NCBI RefSeq assembly: GCF_900177375.1
Contig: NZ_FWZU01000003.1
Coordinates: forward strand, 372,001-436,000
Source of the DNA: Desulfovibrio gilichinskyi
GTDB taxonomy: Bacteria; Desulfobacterota; Desulfovibrionia; Desulfovibrionales; Desulfovibrionaceae
DNA: 64,000 nt
Direction: 5' to 3'
The notes under the pieces are model-generated. The model did not search any database. It saw nothing but the letters and a program-made list of their open reading frames with translations, and had not been told where the DNA came from. Position 1 is the first letter of the stretch. Each line of letters starts with the position of its first letter. The position numbers and the translations under genes are program-made. Below are positions 7,785 through 15,951 of this stretch, one piece after another.

Positions 7785-8340
7785 TAATTTTGATTCGTTC
7801 ACATTCAATCTGGTTCAGGCTTTTCAGCAGCTCGGAGCTGATCCGCTTGTACTGAGAAATGATCGCGAGGAAATTCTGGAGCTTGCTGAATCCGGAAAGC
7901 TTAAAATGGTCTGCCTTTCCCCGGGGCCGAGCAATCCTGAAAACGCAGGACTCAGTCTTGAGTTTCTGGCCAGACTTCCTAAAGAAATTCCTGTTCTGGG
8001 AGTTTGTTTAGGGCATCAGACTATCGGCCATTTTGCAGGAGCTTCCGTTGTGCGTGCGGGCCGCATTATGCATGGTAAAACTTCAATGATTTATCACAAT
8101 AATGATGGACTGTTCAGCGGACTAGATAATCCTTTTGAAGTCTGCCGTTACCACTCTTTAGTAGTGAATGTTGATGAAGCTCCTGATCTTCTGGAACTGA
8201 CCGCATGGACTGATCAGCAGGAAGTCATGGGGCTTCGCTATAAAGATCGCCCTTGGGCTGGAGTTCAGTTTCATCCGGAGTCTATTTTAACTCCTGACGG
8301 ACCGAAACTTTTGAAGAACTTCCTTGAGGGAAATATTTAA
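7768..8340 (+). CDS. trpG: Anthranilate synthase component II (glutamine amidotransferase)
   Basis: 190-residue class I glutamine amidotransferase. Cys80 in GVCLGHQTIGHFAGA is the nucleophile, and FHPESIL near the C-terminus carries the catalytic His-Glu pair. The N-terminal LLVDNFDSFTFNLVQ is typical of TrpG/PabA. It overlaps trpE by 17 bases. It ends without a fused TrpD domain, unlike the enterobacterial TrpGD. Context makes the tryptophan role clear, though a shared role in folate synthesis is possible. Confidence 0.96.
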   Translation: MFLLVDNFDSFTFNLVQAFQQLGADPLVLRNDREEILELAESGKLKMVCLSPGPSNPENAGLSLEFLARLPKEIPVLGVCLGHQTIGHFAGASVVRAGRIMHGKTSMIYHNNDGLFSGLDNPFEVCRYHSLVVNVDEAPDLLELTAWTDQQEVMGLRYKDRPWAGVQFHPESILTPDGPKLLKNFLEGNI

Positions 8341-8376
8341 TCAACCATCATTAATCTAAGGGATAGGGTTAGTAAA

Positions 8377-9366
8377 ATGGCGGACTGTGTAACCTCGGCT
8401 CTGACAGAGCTTACTTTCGGCAGAGACCTTTCAACAGAGCTGGCGGATTGTGTCTTTACCTCCCTTTTTGCAGGGGAAATATCTCCAGTACAGGCCGGAG
8501 CTCTGCTCATGGGGCTTAGGGTAAAAGGAGAGACTGCAACGGAAGTAGCTTCAGGCGTAAAAGCAGCACTTAAAGAATCTAAACTTGTTAAAGGGTTGAG
8601 CGGGCAGCTTATAGATACATGCGGAACAGGCGGTGACGGCAGTAACAGCTTTAACTGTTCAACCGCCGTGGCTCTGTATCTGGCAGATATGGGCTATAAG
8701 GTAGTTAAACACGGGAATAGAGCGGTATCTTCTTCCTGCGGTAGCGCGGATATTCTTGAAGAGCTTGAAATTCCTATAACGACTGTGGCCGAAGATGTTC
8801 CTGACGTTCTAGGACGTGACAATTTTGTCTTCCTCTTTGCTCCTAATTACCATCCTGCTTTCGGGAAAGTCGCACCGATCAGAAAAGAACTCGGTATTCC
8901 GACTCTTTTCAACCTCATGGGGCCGCTTTTAAATCCTGCCCGTCCGACGCACCAGATCCTTGGTGTCGGCAGACCTGAAATAATGCGCCTTATGGCGGAA
9001 GTTCTGACTTTGACGGATGTTGGCAGGGCTTACGTTGTGCATGGAGCAGGTAATTTTGATGAGCTGACTCCTTTCGGTATTAATAAAGCTGTTCTTGTAG
9101 AAAACGGAAAACTCACTGAACTTGAAATTGATCCTGCTGATTATGGCTTCACTCTTTCAACTCCTGCGGATGTAGCAGTTACAGACCGTAAAAATGCAGG
9201 AGAAACTATCCGTAAGATTCTAACCGGAAAAGCTCCTCAACCTATGCTTGATATGGTTGCACTAAATCTCGGGGCCGCACTTTCACTGCTTGATGGAATC
9301 AGCCTTGCTGACGGTATTGCAAAAGCAAAATCAAAAGTCGCAGTCGGCGTCAGCAAGGAGTATTAG
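8377..9366 (+). CDS. trpD: Anthranilate phosphoribosyltransferase
   Basis: 329 residues. [17 protein letters not shown] binds the PRPP pyrophosphate, and [20 protein letters not shown] is the second substrate loop, both typical of Trp[14 protein letters not shown] and [14 protein letters not shown] are also conserved. It transfers phosphoribose to anthranilate. It lies 36 bases after trpG and three bases before trpC in the same operon. Confidence 0.97.
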   Translation: MADCVTSALTELTFGRDLSTELADCVFTSLFAGEISPVQAGALLMGLRVKGETATEVASGVKAALKESKLVKGLSGQLIDTCGTGGDGSNSFNCSTAVALYLADMGYKVVKHGNRAVSSSCGSADILEELEIPITTVAEDVPDVLGRDNFVFLFAPNYHPAFGKVAPIRKELGIPTLFNLMGPLLNPARPTHQILGVGRPEIMRLMAEVLTLTDVGRAYVVHGAGNFDELTPFGINKAVLVENGKLTELEIDPADYGFTLSTPADVAVTDRKNAGETIRKILTGKAPQPMLDMVALNLGAALSLLDGISLADGIAKAKSKVAVGVSKEY

Positions 9367-9369
9367 GAG

Positions 9370-10161
9370 ATGCTTGAGAAGTTTCGTATAGCCAAACAAA
9401 GCGAAGTGGATATGCTACGTAATGCTGAATCGAAGGGGATTCTGCCCGATCCTTATGCCGGAGTTCGCCCTTCATTTGCCGACGCGATCAGGCGTGATGG
9501 TTCAGGTATGAAAGTTATTGCCGAATATAAACGGGCTTCACCTTCCAAAGGTGATATCAATCTCGGACTGACTGCTGCCGAGGTGGCAAATATGTATGCC
9601 GGAGGCGGAGCTTCTGCAATTTCAGTTTTAACAGAAGAGCAGTATTTTAAAGGTAATATCGCTTATTTAGACGAAATAAAATCTTGCGGACTGCCGATGC
9701 TTCGCAAAGATTTTCTGGTTGATCCGCTCCAGATTGTGCAGACCGCGTCAACTCCTGCTTCAGCACTATTAATTATAGTACGCATGTTTACTGACGACGG
9801 GCTGCTGAAGGAAATGATTGATAAAACTCATGAAGCCGGACTTGACGGCGTTGTTGAGGCTTTTGATATGGCTGACCTTATGCGGGCTAAAAAAGCCGGA
9901 GCGCGAGTAATTCAGATTAACAACCGCGACCTTGATACTCTGGGAATCGACATGAGCAGGTCGGTAGATTTTATCAAGGAACGTGATGACAGCGAAATCT
10001 GGATTTGTGCCAGCGGCATTAATGAACCGGATGATTGCGTAAAAATGGCAGAACTCGGTTATGACAGCGTGTTAGTCGGTACATCCATAATGTCGAGCCC
10101 AAGCCCGCAGGATAAACTGAGTTCGTTAGTCGCGGGAGCTAAGTGTGGAGCTTTGCGATGA
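9370..10161 (+). CDS. trpC: Indole-3-glycerol phosphate synthase
   Basis: 263-residue TIM barrel. Signature IAEYKRASPSKGDI near residue 55, LRKDFLVDPLQI at strand 3, IQINNRDLDTL, and the C-terminal SVLVGTSIM phosphate site. It closes the indole ring. It is a stand-alone enzyme, not fused to TrpF as in enterobacteria. AAGGAG at 9355-9360 is well placed for the ATG at 9370. Its TGA overlaps the trpF ATG (ATGA). Confidence 0.96.
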   Translation: MLEKFRIAKQSEVDMLRNAESKGILPDPYAGVRPSFADAIRRDGSGMKVIAEYKRASPSKGDINLGLTAAEVANMYAGGGASAISVLTEEQYFKGNIAYLDEIKSCGLPMLRKDFLVDPLQIVQTASTPASALLIIVRMFTDDGLLKEMIDKTHEAGLDGVVEAFDMADLMRAKKAGARVIQINNRDLDTLGIDMSRSVDFIKERDDSEIWICASGINEPDDCVKMAELGYDSVLVGTSIMSSPSPQDKLSSLVAGAKCGALR

Positions 10162-10796
10162 ATATGCTTATTAAAGTTTGCGGCATGACCAGAAAGGAAG
10201 ATGTGGCAAGTTGCGAAGAGCTTGGCGCTGATTTTCTGGGGTTCATTTTTCATCCTTCCAGCCCGCGGTGTGTGGATGCGGAATTTGCCCGTTCTGTTGA
10301 GCTTTCCACAGCTGAAAAAGTTGGTGTGTTTGTAAAGCAGAGCGCAACTGAAGTGCTTGAAACTATGAAGAATGGAAAACTTAATTTCGCACAGCTTCAC
10401 GGCGGACAGAATGAAGAGTTTTGTAAAGCTGTCGGCAGGGAGCGAGTGATAAAAGTGCTCTGGCCTCAGCGGTATGATTCGGTAAAGGAGTTTCAGGATG
10501 ATATTGATCGGTATACACCTTTTTGCCGCTATATGCTTTTTGATGCCGGAAGTTCCGGCGGCGGGCATGGCAAACCGCTCGATTTTTCAGTTTTTTCAGA
10601 AGTTAAAATTCCGAACCCGTGGCTTTTAGCCGGGGGGCTTTCAGCAAAAAATCTGCTTGAAGCCATAAGCAGTGCAAAGCCTAGTGGTGTTGATTTGAAT
10701 TCCGGTGTGGAAGTCAGCCCCGGCATTAAAGATATAAATAAATTGAGTGCAGCTTTTGTTTCAGTGCACTTAGCAAATAAGAGGAACCAGTCATGA
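10158..10796 (+). CDS. trpF: Phosphoribosylanthranilate isomerase
   Basis: About 212 residues. KVCGMTRKEDV at the N-terminus holds the catalytic Cys, followed by GFIFHPSSPR, AQLHGGQNEEF and LAGGLSAKNL with a phosphate-binding end. It performs the Amadori rearrangement before TrpC. The ATG at 10158 overlaps the trpC stop and has GGAG eight bases upstream; a GTG at 10143 is less likely. It overlaps trpB by four bases. Confidence 0.95.
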   Translation: MNMLIKVCGMTRKEDVASCEELGADFLGFIFHPSSPRCVDAEFARSVELSTAEKVGVFVKQSATEVLETMKNGKLNFAQLHGGQNEEFCKAVGRERVIKVLWPQRYDSVKEFQDDIDRYTPFCRYMLFDAGSSGGGHGKPLDFSVFSEVKIPNPWLLAGGLSAKNLLEAISSAKPSGVDLNSGVEVSPGIKDINKLSAAFVSVHLANKRNQS

Positions 10797-11971
10797 AAAG
10801 AGGATACTTTGGAGATTTCGGCGGACAGTTTGTACCGGAGCTGCTTATGCCTCCGCTGCTTGAGCTTGAAGAGGACATGGGCAAAATTTTAAAGTCGGCT
10901 GAATTCCAACAGGAATTTACCAGTTTGCTTACAAACTTTGTCGGTCGTCCTACAGCTCTTACTCATTGTGCTAATCTTTCACGTGATCTCGGTTTCAACC
11001 TCTGGCTGAAACGTGAAGATCTAGCTCATACAGGTGCTCATAAAATCAACAACACAGTAGGGCAGGCGTTGTTGACAAAGATGATGGGTAAACCACGGAT
11101 GATAGCTGAAACAGGAGCAGGTCAGCATGGGGTTGCAACCGCGACAGCCGCAGCACTTCTTGATCTTGAGTGTGAAATTTATATGGGCGCAGTTGACGTT
11201 AAACGTCAGTCTCACAATGTTCGCCGCATGGAGCTTTTCGGAGCGAAGTGCATTCCGGTTGAATCCGGCACACGAACTTTAAAAGACGCAATAAACGCAG
11301 CACTTCGCATGTGGATCGCAAATCAGCGCACTACTCATTATTGCTTCGGAACAGCTGCCGGACCGCATCCGTTCCCGCTTCTCGTAAGAGAATTCCAGTC
11401 TGTAATCGGTCGCGAAGCAAAACAGCAGTTTAAAGAGCGTACAGGTGAGATGCCGTACATGGTAGTTGCCTGCGTAGGCGGAGGCTCTAATGCAATCGGT
11501 ATGTTCCATGAATTTGTGAATGAAAAATCCGTTAAAATTGTGGGAGTAGAAGCTGCCGGAACAGGTGAACCCGGATGTTTTAATTCCGCTCCGATTAACC
11601 TTGGAACTCCCGGCGTTCTGCATGGAGCGCACTCTCTGTTGTTGCAGTCAGAGGACGGACAGATACTTCCATCCCATTCCATTTCCGCCGGACTTGATTA
11701 CCCTGGAGTAGGGCCTGAGCATGTTCATCTTCATGCATCCGGAAGAGTCCAGTATGGAATGGCTAACGACAGTCAGGCTATAAATGCTTTTAAGATGCTT
11801 TGCCATAATGAAGGTATTCTTCCTGCTCTTGAAAGTTCTCACGCTGTCGCATGGGCAATCGAGAACAAAGATTCTATTCCTAAAGGTGCAAACGTAATAG
11901 TTAACCTTTCCGGTCGCGGCGATAAAGATATGGATATTTTTGAAGATTACCTCAAGCAGCACGGAAAATAG
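10793..11971 (+). CDS. trpB: Tryptophan synthase beta chain
   Basis: 392 residues of the pyridoxal-phosphate fold II family. Lys84 in LAHTGAHKINNTVGQ is the Schiff-base lysine. ETGAGQHGVATAT, CVGGGSNAIGMFHEF (PLP phosphate loop) and the C-terminal NLSGRGDKDMDIF are all conserved. N-terminal GYFGDFGGQFVPELLMPPL identifies the canonical TrpB1 type rather than TrpB2. It condenses indole with serine. Its start overlaps the trpF stop by four bases. Confidence 0.98.
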   Translation: MKRGYFGDFGGQFVPELLMPPLLELEEDMGKILKSAEFQQEFTSLLTNFVGRPTALTHCANLSRDLGFNLWLKREDLAHTGAHKINNTVGQALLTKMMGKPRMIAETGAGQHGVATATAAALLDLECEIYMGAVDVKRQSHNVRRMELFGAKCIPVESGTRTLKDAINAALRMWIANQRTTHYCFGTAAGPHPFPLLVREFQSVIGREAKQQFKERTGEMPYMVVACVGGGSNAIGMFHEFVNEKSVKIVGVEAAGTGEPGCFNSAPINLGTPGVLHGAHSLLLQSEDGQILPSHSISAGLDYPGVGPEHVHLHASGRVQYGMANDSQAINAFKMLCHNEGILPALESSHAVAWAIENKDSIPKGANVIVNLSGRGDKDMDIFEDYLKQHGK

Positions 11972-11984
11972 CGGAGCAAATAAA

Positions 11985-12752
11985 ATGAGTATTACAACAC
12001 TTGCCGATAAAATAAATGAAGCTAATGCAAAGGGGCGCACAGCTCTTATTCCTTTTCTTCCCGGTGGATATCCTGACAAAGAAAAATTCTGGAAAGAAAT
12101 TCTTGAACTGGATGCCAACGGCGCGGACATAATCGAAATAGGAATGCCTTTTTCCGATCCTGTTGCTGACGGTCCTGTTGTTGAAGCTGCTTCCCTTAAA
12201 TGCCTTGATGCCGGAGTTAATCTGAAGTGGATTCTTGAAGGTTTGGCAAAGGTCCGCTCGCAGATAAATGCAGGAATCGTGCTCATGGGATATTACAACC
12301 CGGTACTTCAATACGGCCTTGAAAAGTTTGCAAAGGATGCCAACGCTGCGGGTGTAAACGGTTTGATTATTGCCGATTTGCCTTACGAAGAAGGTGTTGA
12401 ATTCCGTGATTTACTTGTCAAAAACGAAGTAGCTCTAGTCCCGCTGGTAGGGCTTAACACATCCCCTGAACGTATGAAACTTTACGCAGATGGTGGGAAC
12501 GGTTTCTGTTATTTTGTTTCGGTGCTTGGAACAACCGGTGATCGTGATTCATTGCCTGAAGAAATTAAGGTCGGCCTTAAGCACGCAAAAGAAATATTTA
12601 ATATTCCTGTCGCTCTTGGGTTCGGGCTGAAACATCCGTCACAGCTAACGCAGCTTGAAGGGCTGGTTGACGCGGCAGTGTTCGGTTCTGCTCTTATACG
12701 TCATCTTGATGATGGGAAAAGTTGTGCTGAATTTATGAAGGTTTGGAAGTAG
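11985..12752 (+). CDS. trpA: Tryptophan synthase alpha chain
   Basis: About 255 residues. IEIGMPFSDPVADGPVVE holds the catalytic Glu, and LPYEEGVEFRDLL, VLGTTGDRDSLP and ALGFGLKHPSQL are typical. It cleaves indole-3-glycerol phosphate and channels indole to TrpB. The ATG at 11985 follows GGAG and lies 13 bases after the trpB stop; longer in-frame starts lie inside trpB. It is the last gene of the operon. Confidence 0.97.
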   Translation: MSITTLADKINEANAKGRTALIPFLPGGYPDKEKFWKEILELDANGADIIEIGMPFSDPVADGPVVEAASLKCLDAGVNLKWILEGLAKVRSQINAGIVLMGYYNPVLQYGLEKFAKDANAAGVNGLIIADLPYEEGVEFRDLLVKNEVALVPLVGLNTSPERMKLYADGGNGFCYFVSVLGTTGDRDSLPEEIKVGLKHAKEIFNIPVALGFGLKHPSQLTQLEGLVDAAVFGSALIRHLDDGKSCAEFMKVWK

Positions 12753-12780
12753 GAAAGATTGAAATAAGTCTGTAACTAAC

Positions 12781-12814
12781 AGAGGGGGAACTTTTTTAGG
12801 AAAGTTTCCTCTCT
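12781..12814 (+). terminator. Probable terminator after trpA
   Basis: Thirteen-base stem with two G-U pairs, AGAGGGGGAACTT (12781-12793) against AAGTTTCCTCTCT (12802-12814). A T-rich stretch follows only about 20 bases later, so termination may be partial. Nothing else is seen between trpA and the convergent gene at 12852. Confidence 0.55.
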
Positions 12815-12851
12815 GGACTCGTCTTCAAAAATTTTTATTTGGGGGAGTTTT

Positions 12852-13514
12852 TTAATTTTTGTTGGTAGGTTTTGTCTTTTTAATCATGTCAATTAGTTTT
12901 GGCATTTCAGTCATGGGATTTGTCAAAGGAACATGCGAAGTTATTCTGCTTGCGTAAGGTAAAAGGTGCCCAGTTGTATCTAAATTATTGCAGTTATTTA
13001 TTGCTGATTCTAAATTAGCACAGAATATTTCTGCTTCTTGCCTATTTCTGGGCATTGGCTTTTCATAGATACTATATTTCTGTTTTAGAAAATTTTCTGC
13101 TTCTGTCGCATTCATGAATGACTTTGCTCTTTCAGCAAAATGCAAAATATACCAATATTCAATTGAGGGATAATTAAAGAATACAGCCCATTTTGTTTTT
13201 TTGTTTGAAAGTTTTTTGGCTGAATTTTGCAGTGTAATGAGACTGTTAATCTTGGTTTCTGATAATTGTGTATTTTCAAGATCTGTTAAAAAAAATACAG
13301 CGTCAAAACTCGTAGGACATATTTGAATATGTTTTTGCGCAGCTTCAATTGAATTTAGTTTTCTTGCATCTATTTTTATGGTGTTCGATTTAGATGAAAC
13401 ACAGCTGTTCAAAACATATTTCGCGTAGTTTATTTCCGTCTTTCCATCACAAATTAATAAAATATTTATATTTTGGCGGCGCTGATTTTTTGGTGTGATC
13501 TTTGGACGTGCCAT
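12852..13514 (-). CDS. RloB-like protein (putative TOPRIM-type nuclease)
   Basis: 220 residues. ICDGKTEINYAKYV (21-34) corresponds to the N-terminal (C/V)EGxTE motif of RloB/OLD TOPRIM domains, here with Asp in place of the first Glu. FFLTDLEN (75-82) sits where the acidic DxD-like motif is expected. NYPSIEYWYILHF (114-126) matches the RloB signature NPxFExWxLLHF, and NPMTEMPKLIDMI is the usual C-terminal motif. Its ATG shares one base with the stop of the ATPase gene upstream (TAATG), so the two are coupled. RloB partners of RloA-type ATPases occur in restriction-modification loci and resemble the OLD and PARIS families. A defence role is inference. The gene is AT-richer than its surroundings. 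Confidence 0.8.
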   Translation of the reverse strand: MARPKITPKNQRRQNINILLICDGKTEINYAKYVLNSCVSSKSNTIKIDARKLNSIEAAQKHIQICPTSFDAVFFLTDLENTQLSETKINSLITLQNSAKKLSNKKTKWAVFFNYPSIEYWYILHFAERAKSFMNATEAENFLKQKYSIYEKPMPRNRQEAEIFCANLESAINNCNNLDTTGHLLPYASRITSHVPLTNPMTEMPKLIDMIKKTKPTNKN

Positions 13515-14803
13515 TATAAGCCACCGTCCCAGTCGACCTCTGGAACTGCGCCGAATCGCCCATCAAGGTAATCTTTATAAAGTTTTTGTCCGCGATCATT
13601 TTTAGCGACTGACCCAACGCCCTTAAATTCAGACAGGCTGAAAAGCCTTGTTTCAAAGGTTTCTTTATCCTTTTCAGTAAAATAAATTTCGTCTGGGCGG
13701 AGTAGGGTTTTGTCCATGACGGTTACGTCGTGGGTTGCAAAAATTAATTGTGCGCCATTGGGGTTTGTTTCTTTATTCGTGAATAGTTGGATTATCTTTC
13801 GGACTAGGTAGGGGTGCAAGGCACTGTTAAATTCGTCAAGAATCAGCTGTGTTCCCATTTTAAGTGACATAATGATTGAACTTGATATATTGAAAATTGT
13901 TTGGGTTCCATTTGATTCCTCATTCTGCAAATCTAATGAGGTTTTATTACCGTGAATGTCTAGATGTATAAAATTTGTTGTTAACAGTGAATTGAACCAT
14001 TTATCAGGAGAATTCAAAACATATTCCTCGATGGGAGTATTTTTCTTAGAATTATTCTTTTTTTTAAATGAAATGTCATGGATATTAATATCAGCAGATT
14101 TTAGAAGAGAAATGATTTGCTCTTTTTCAATGACTTTAGAGTTAACAACATTAGCTGTAATTAAACTAGGGAAGTTAGCAGTGTGAGATATTAGCAACCT
14201 GTTAAACCATGTAGTAATATCCTTAAATGTCGATATTTCACCTTTGTTATCTAAATATGCAAGAGCTGTTTGTTGGTTATTAATCTCCGCTTTCCACATA
14301 TCTAGAAATTTTTTTTGTGGGTGGATTGAACGGTGAAGATCTATCTTGTTTTGTTTCCTGTTAATAAGGATTACTTCCCTTGCTCCTTTTGTGTTGGGAA
14401 TTACAGTCAATTTTTCACGGATAATTTTTTCTGGAACAAGTTCAAGCCAATATTGATACATATGCCCATTTATAGCGGTGAATTTTGTCCTGAAACAAGT
14501 TGGCTTGTTGGTGTAGATCGGATTTAAGCGGAAGCGGTTGTCTTCAAATAAGTCATCTTTTTGTCTAAGGGCAGAAGTTTGAATAATTTCTTTCAAGGAA
14601 GACAATGCCTTCAAAATATTACTCTTCCCAGAAGCATTAGCTCCCAAAATTGCAACACAAGGCAAAGCTTCCGGCTCACGTTTAATACCTGTCTGCAAGA
14701 TGTTATAGTTATCATCTTTTTTGCTCTTAATAGCCGGCTGCATATATAAAGTCTGCTCTTCTCCGATAGAACGAAAATTAGCGACACTGAATTCTAATAA
14801 CAT
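13514..14803 (-). CDS. RloA-like AAA/ABC-type ATPase
   Basis: 429 residues of the SMC/OLD-like ATP-binding family. N-terminal LLEFSVANFRSIGEEQTL, Walker A GANASGKS (54-61), an ABC-like signature EESNGTQTIF (295-304), Walker B LILDEFNSALHP (320-331) and a switch histidine in FATHDV (355-360). The middle (about 110-290) is a variable helical insert. With the downstream RloB-like protein it forms a two-gene ATPase/TOPRIM-like module. OLD, PARIS AriA/AriB and Septu are other ATPase-nuclease pairs of this general build, with which it should not be equated without a profile search. Two dyads lie upstream of the start. Its AT-rich composition between the trp operon and a two-component locus suggests acquisition by transfer. 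Confidence 0.82.
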   Translation of the reverse strand: MLLEFSVANFRSIGEEQTLYMQPAIKSKKDDNYNILQTGIKREPEALPCVAILGANASGKSNILKALSSLKEIIQTSALRQKDDLFEDNRFRLNPIYTNKPTCFRTKFTAINGHMYQYWLELVPEKIIREKLTVIPNTKGAREVILINRKQNKIDLHRSIHPQKKFLDMWKAEINNQQTALAYLDNKGEISTFKDITTWFNRLLISHTANFPSLITANVVNSKVIEKEQIISLLKSADINIHDISFKKKNNSKKNTPIEEYVLNSPDKWFNSLLTTNFIHLDIHGNKTSLDLQNEESNGTQTIFNISSSIIMSLKMGTQLILDEFNSALHPYLVRKIIQLFTNKETNPNGAQLIFATHDVTVMDKTLLRPDEIYFTEKDKETFETRLFSLSEFKGVGSVAKNDRGQKLYKDYLDGRFGAVPEVDWDGGL

Positions 14804-14841
14804 GTGAACACTCTCTCAGAGTTTGTTTTGATAATTATTTA

Positions 14842-14878
14842 ATGTTCAAGATGTATATGAACATATGGAAATTTTCCA
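14842..14878. promoter_or_regulatory. Two inverted repeats upstream of the RloA-like gene
   Basis: ATGTTCA (14842-14848) and TGAACAT (14858-14864) form a perfect seven-base dyad with a nine-base spacer. TGGAAATTTTCCA (14866-14878) is a second perfect dyad. Both lie 39-75 bases before the ATPase start codon, a position suited to a repressor operator. No known regulator was recognised. Confidence 0.45.
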
Positions 14879-15013
14879 GAAAATGGAAGGAAAAGTTCTA
14901 ATGAAGTAAAAAATGTCGTGTTTGGATGAATTTTATGAAGATGTAATTAAATTTAGCTTAGGGAAGTTTGCGCCAGTTTAAGTGCTAGGAACATTGCTTT
15001 AAAGTGTCAGTCA

Positions 15014-15880
15014 TTACTTTCCCTGTTTAAAAGCAATCTTCCAGTTTTTAACCTTATCATTGATCACGCCTGACTGCCTAAGAGCTCGTTCAATGGTTCC
15101 GTTTTTTCTTAGAATTTCAAGCCCTTTTTCCAGAGCTTCGTAAACTCTTTTCCCTTGCGGGTTTATTTTAGAAACCATGAAATGTCTGCTGTAGGGTAAT
15201 ACTATTTTAGCGTTTGGTATGGGGTACAAGTCACCGGTTTTATCTTGTAGCGTCAGGTCATTGGTTCTCGGGAATTCTAAAATAGTAAAATCTGCCCGGT
15301 TTCTGTTGATCATTTTAAATAGCAGATCATATTTCGGCGCAGTTTGCATGTCTTTGAATCCGAAACTTTTTAATAAAGCTATATCTATAGTCCATGTGTG
15401 TTCCACCAAAGGAATTTTGTTTTTAAGATCATCTTCTACATTTGTGGATGTTAAGAGTGGCGAACCTTTTTTTACGTAAATCCCTTTTTGAAATTCTCCC
15501 CGACGTATAATCGGAGATGTTTTGTATACAGAGTCATCAAAATCCTGCTCCCACATGTCTGAGGAATAAACTATAGCATGGCCTTTTTTTACTTCTGCCA
15601 GACTTCGTCCCGGATTAGGGCAGGAAATATATACAAAATCAGCGTCTATGCCGCCTAAATGCAGAGCCTGGCGTAAGAGAAGAAGGGATATAGCCGGGCG
15701 GGAAGAGTACGGTGAACTGTAATCAGAAATAGAAAGGGGATCTCCACCTCTGTATTCTATCAGTTTTTGATAATTATATTCAGTGCTTGTATTCCCAGCA
15801 ATGGAAATACGTTCCTTTGCTATTGTTTGCATCGGGAATAGTAATATGGTCAGGCAAAGGAGGAAATAATATATTTTCAC
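15014..15880 (-). CDS. Periplasmic solute-binding-like protein (SBP family 3 type)
   Basis: 288 residues from a GTG start. A signal peptide is clear (KIYYFLLCLTILLFP, cleavage near TIAKE). The rest resembles extracellular solute-binding family 3: YISCPNPGRSLAEVKKGHA, IYVKKGSPL, a hinge around FKMINRNRADFTILE and a C-terminal ALEKGLEILRKNGTIERAL typical of these proteins. No ABC permease or ATPase is next to it. It lies 71 bases downstream of the histidine kinase on the same strand and may belong to that operon as a periplasmic sensor or accessory. The ligand is unknown. Confidence 0.7.
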   Translation of the reverse strand: MKIYYFLLCLTILLFPMQTIAKERISIAGNTSTEYNYQKLIEYRGGDPLSISDYSSPYSSRPAISLLLLRQALHLGGIDADFVYISCPNPGRSLAEVKKGHAIVYSSDMWEQDFDDSVYKTSPIIRRGEFQKGIYVKKGSPLLTSTNVEDDLKNKIPLVEHTWTIDIALLKSFGFKDMQTAPKYDLLFKMINRNRADFTILEFPRTNDLTLQDKTGDLYPIPNAKIVLPYSRHFMVSKINPQGKRVYEALEKGLEILRKNGTIERALRQSGVINDKVKNWKIAFKQGK

Positions 15881-15951
15881 ATCATTACGGAGTTATAGTT
15901 ATAAAAAGTGAACGCTTACCATTACAATATTGTTAGAGTAAAAGTAAAGCC

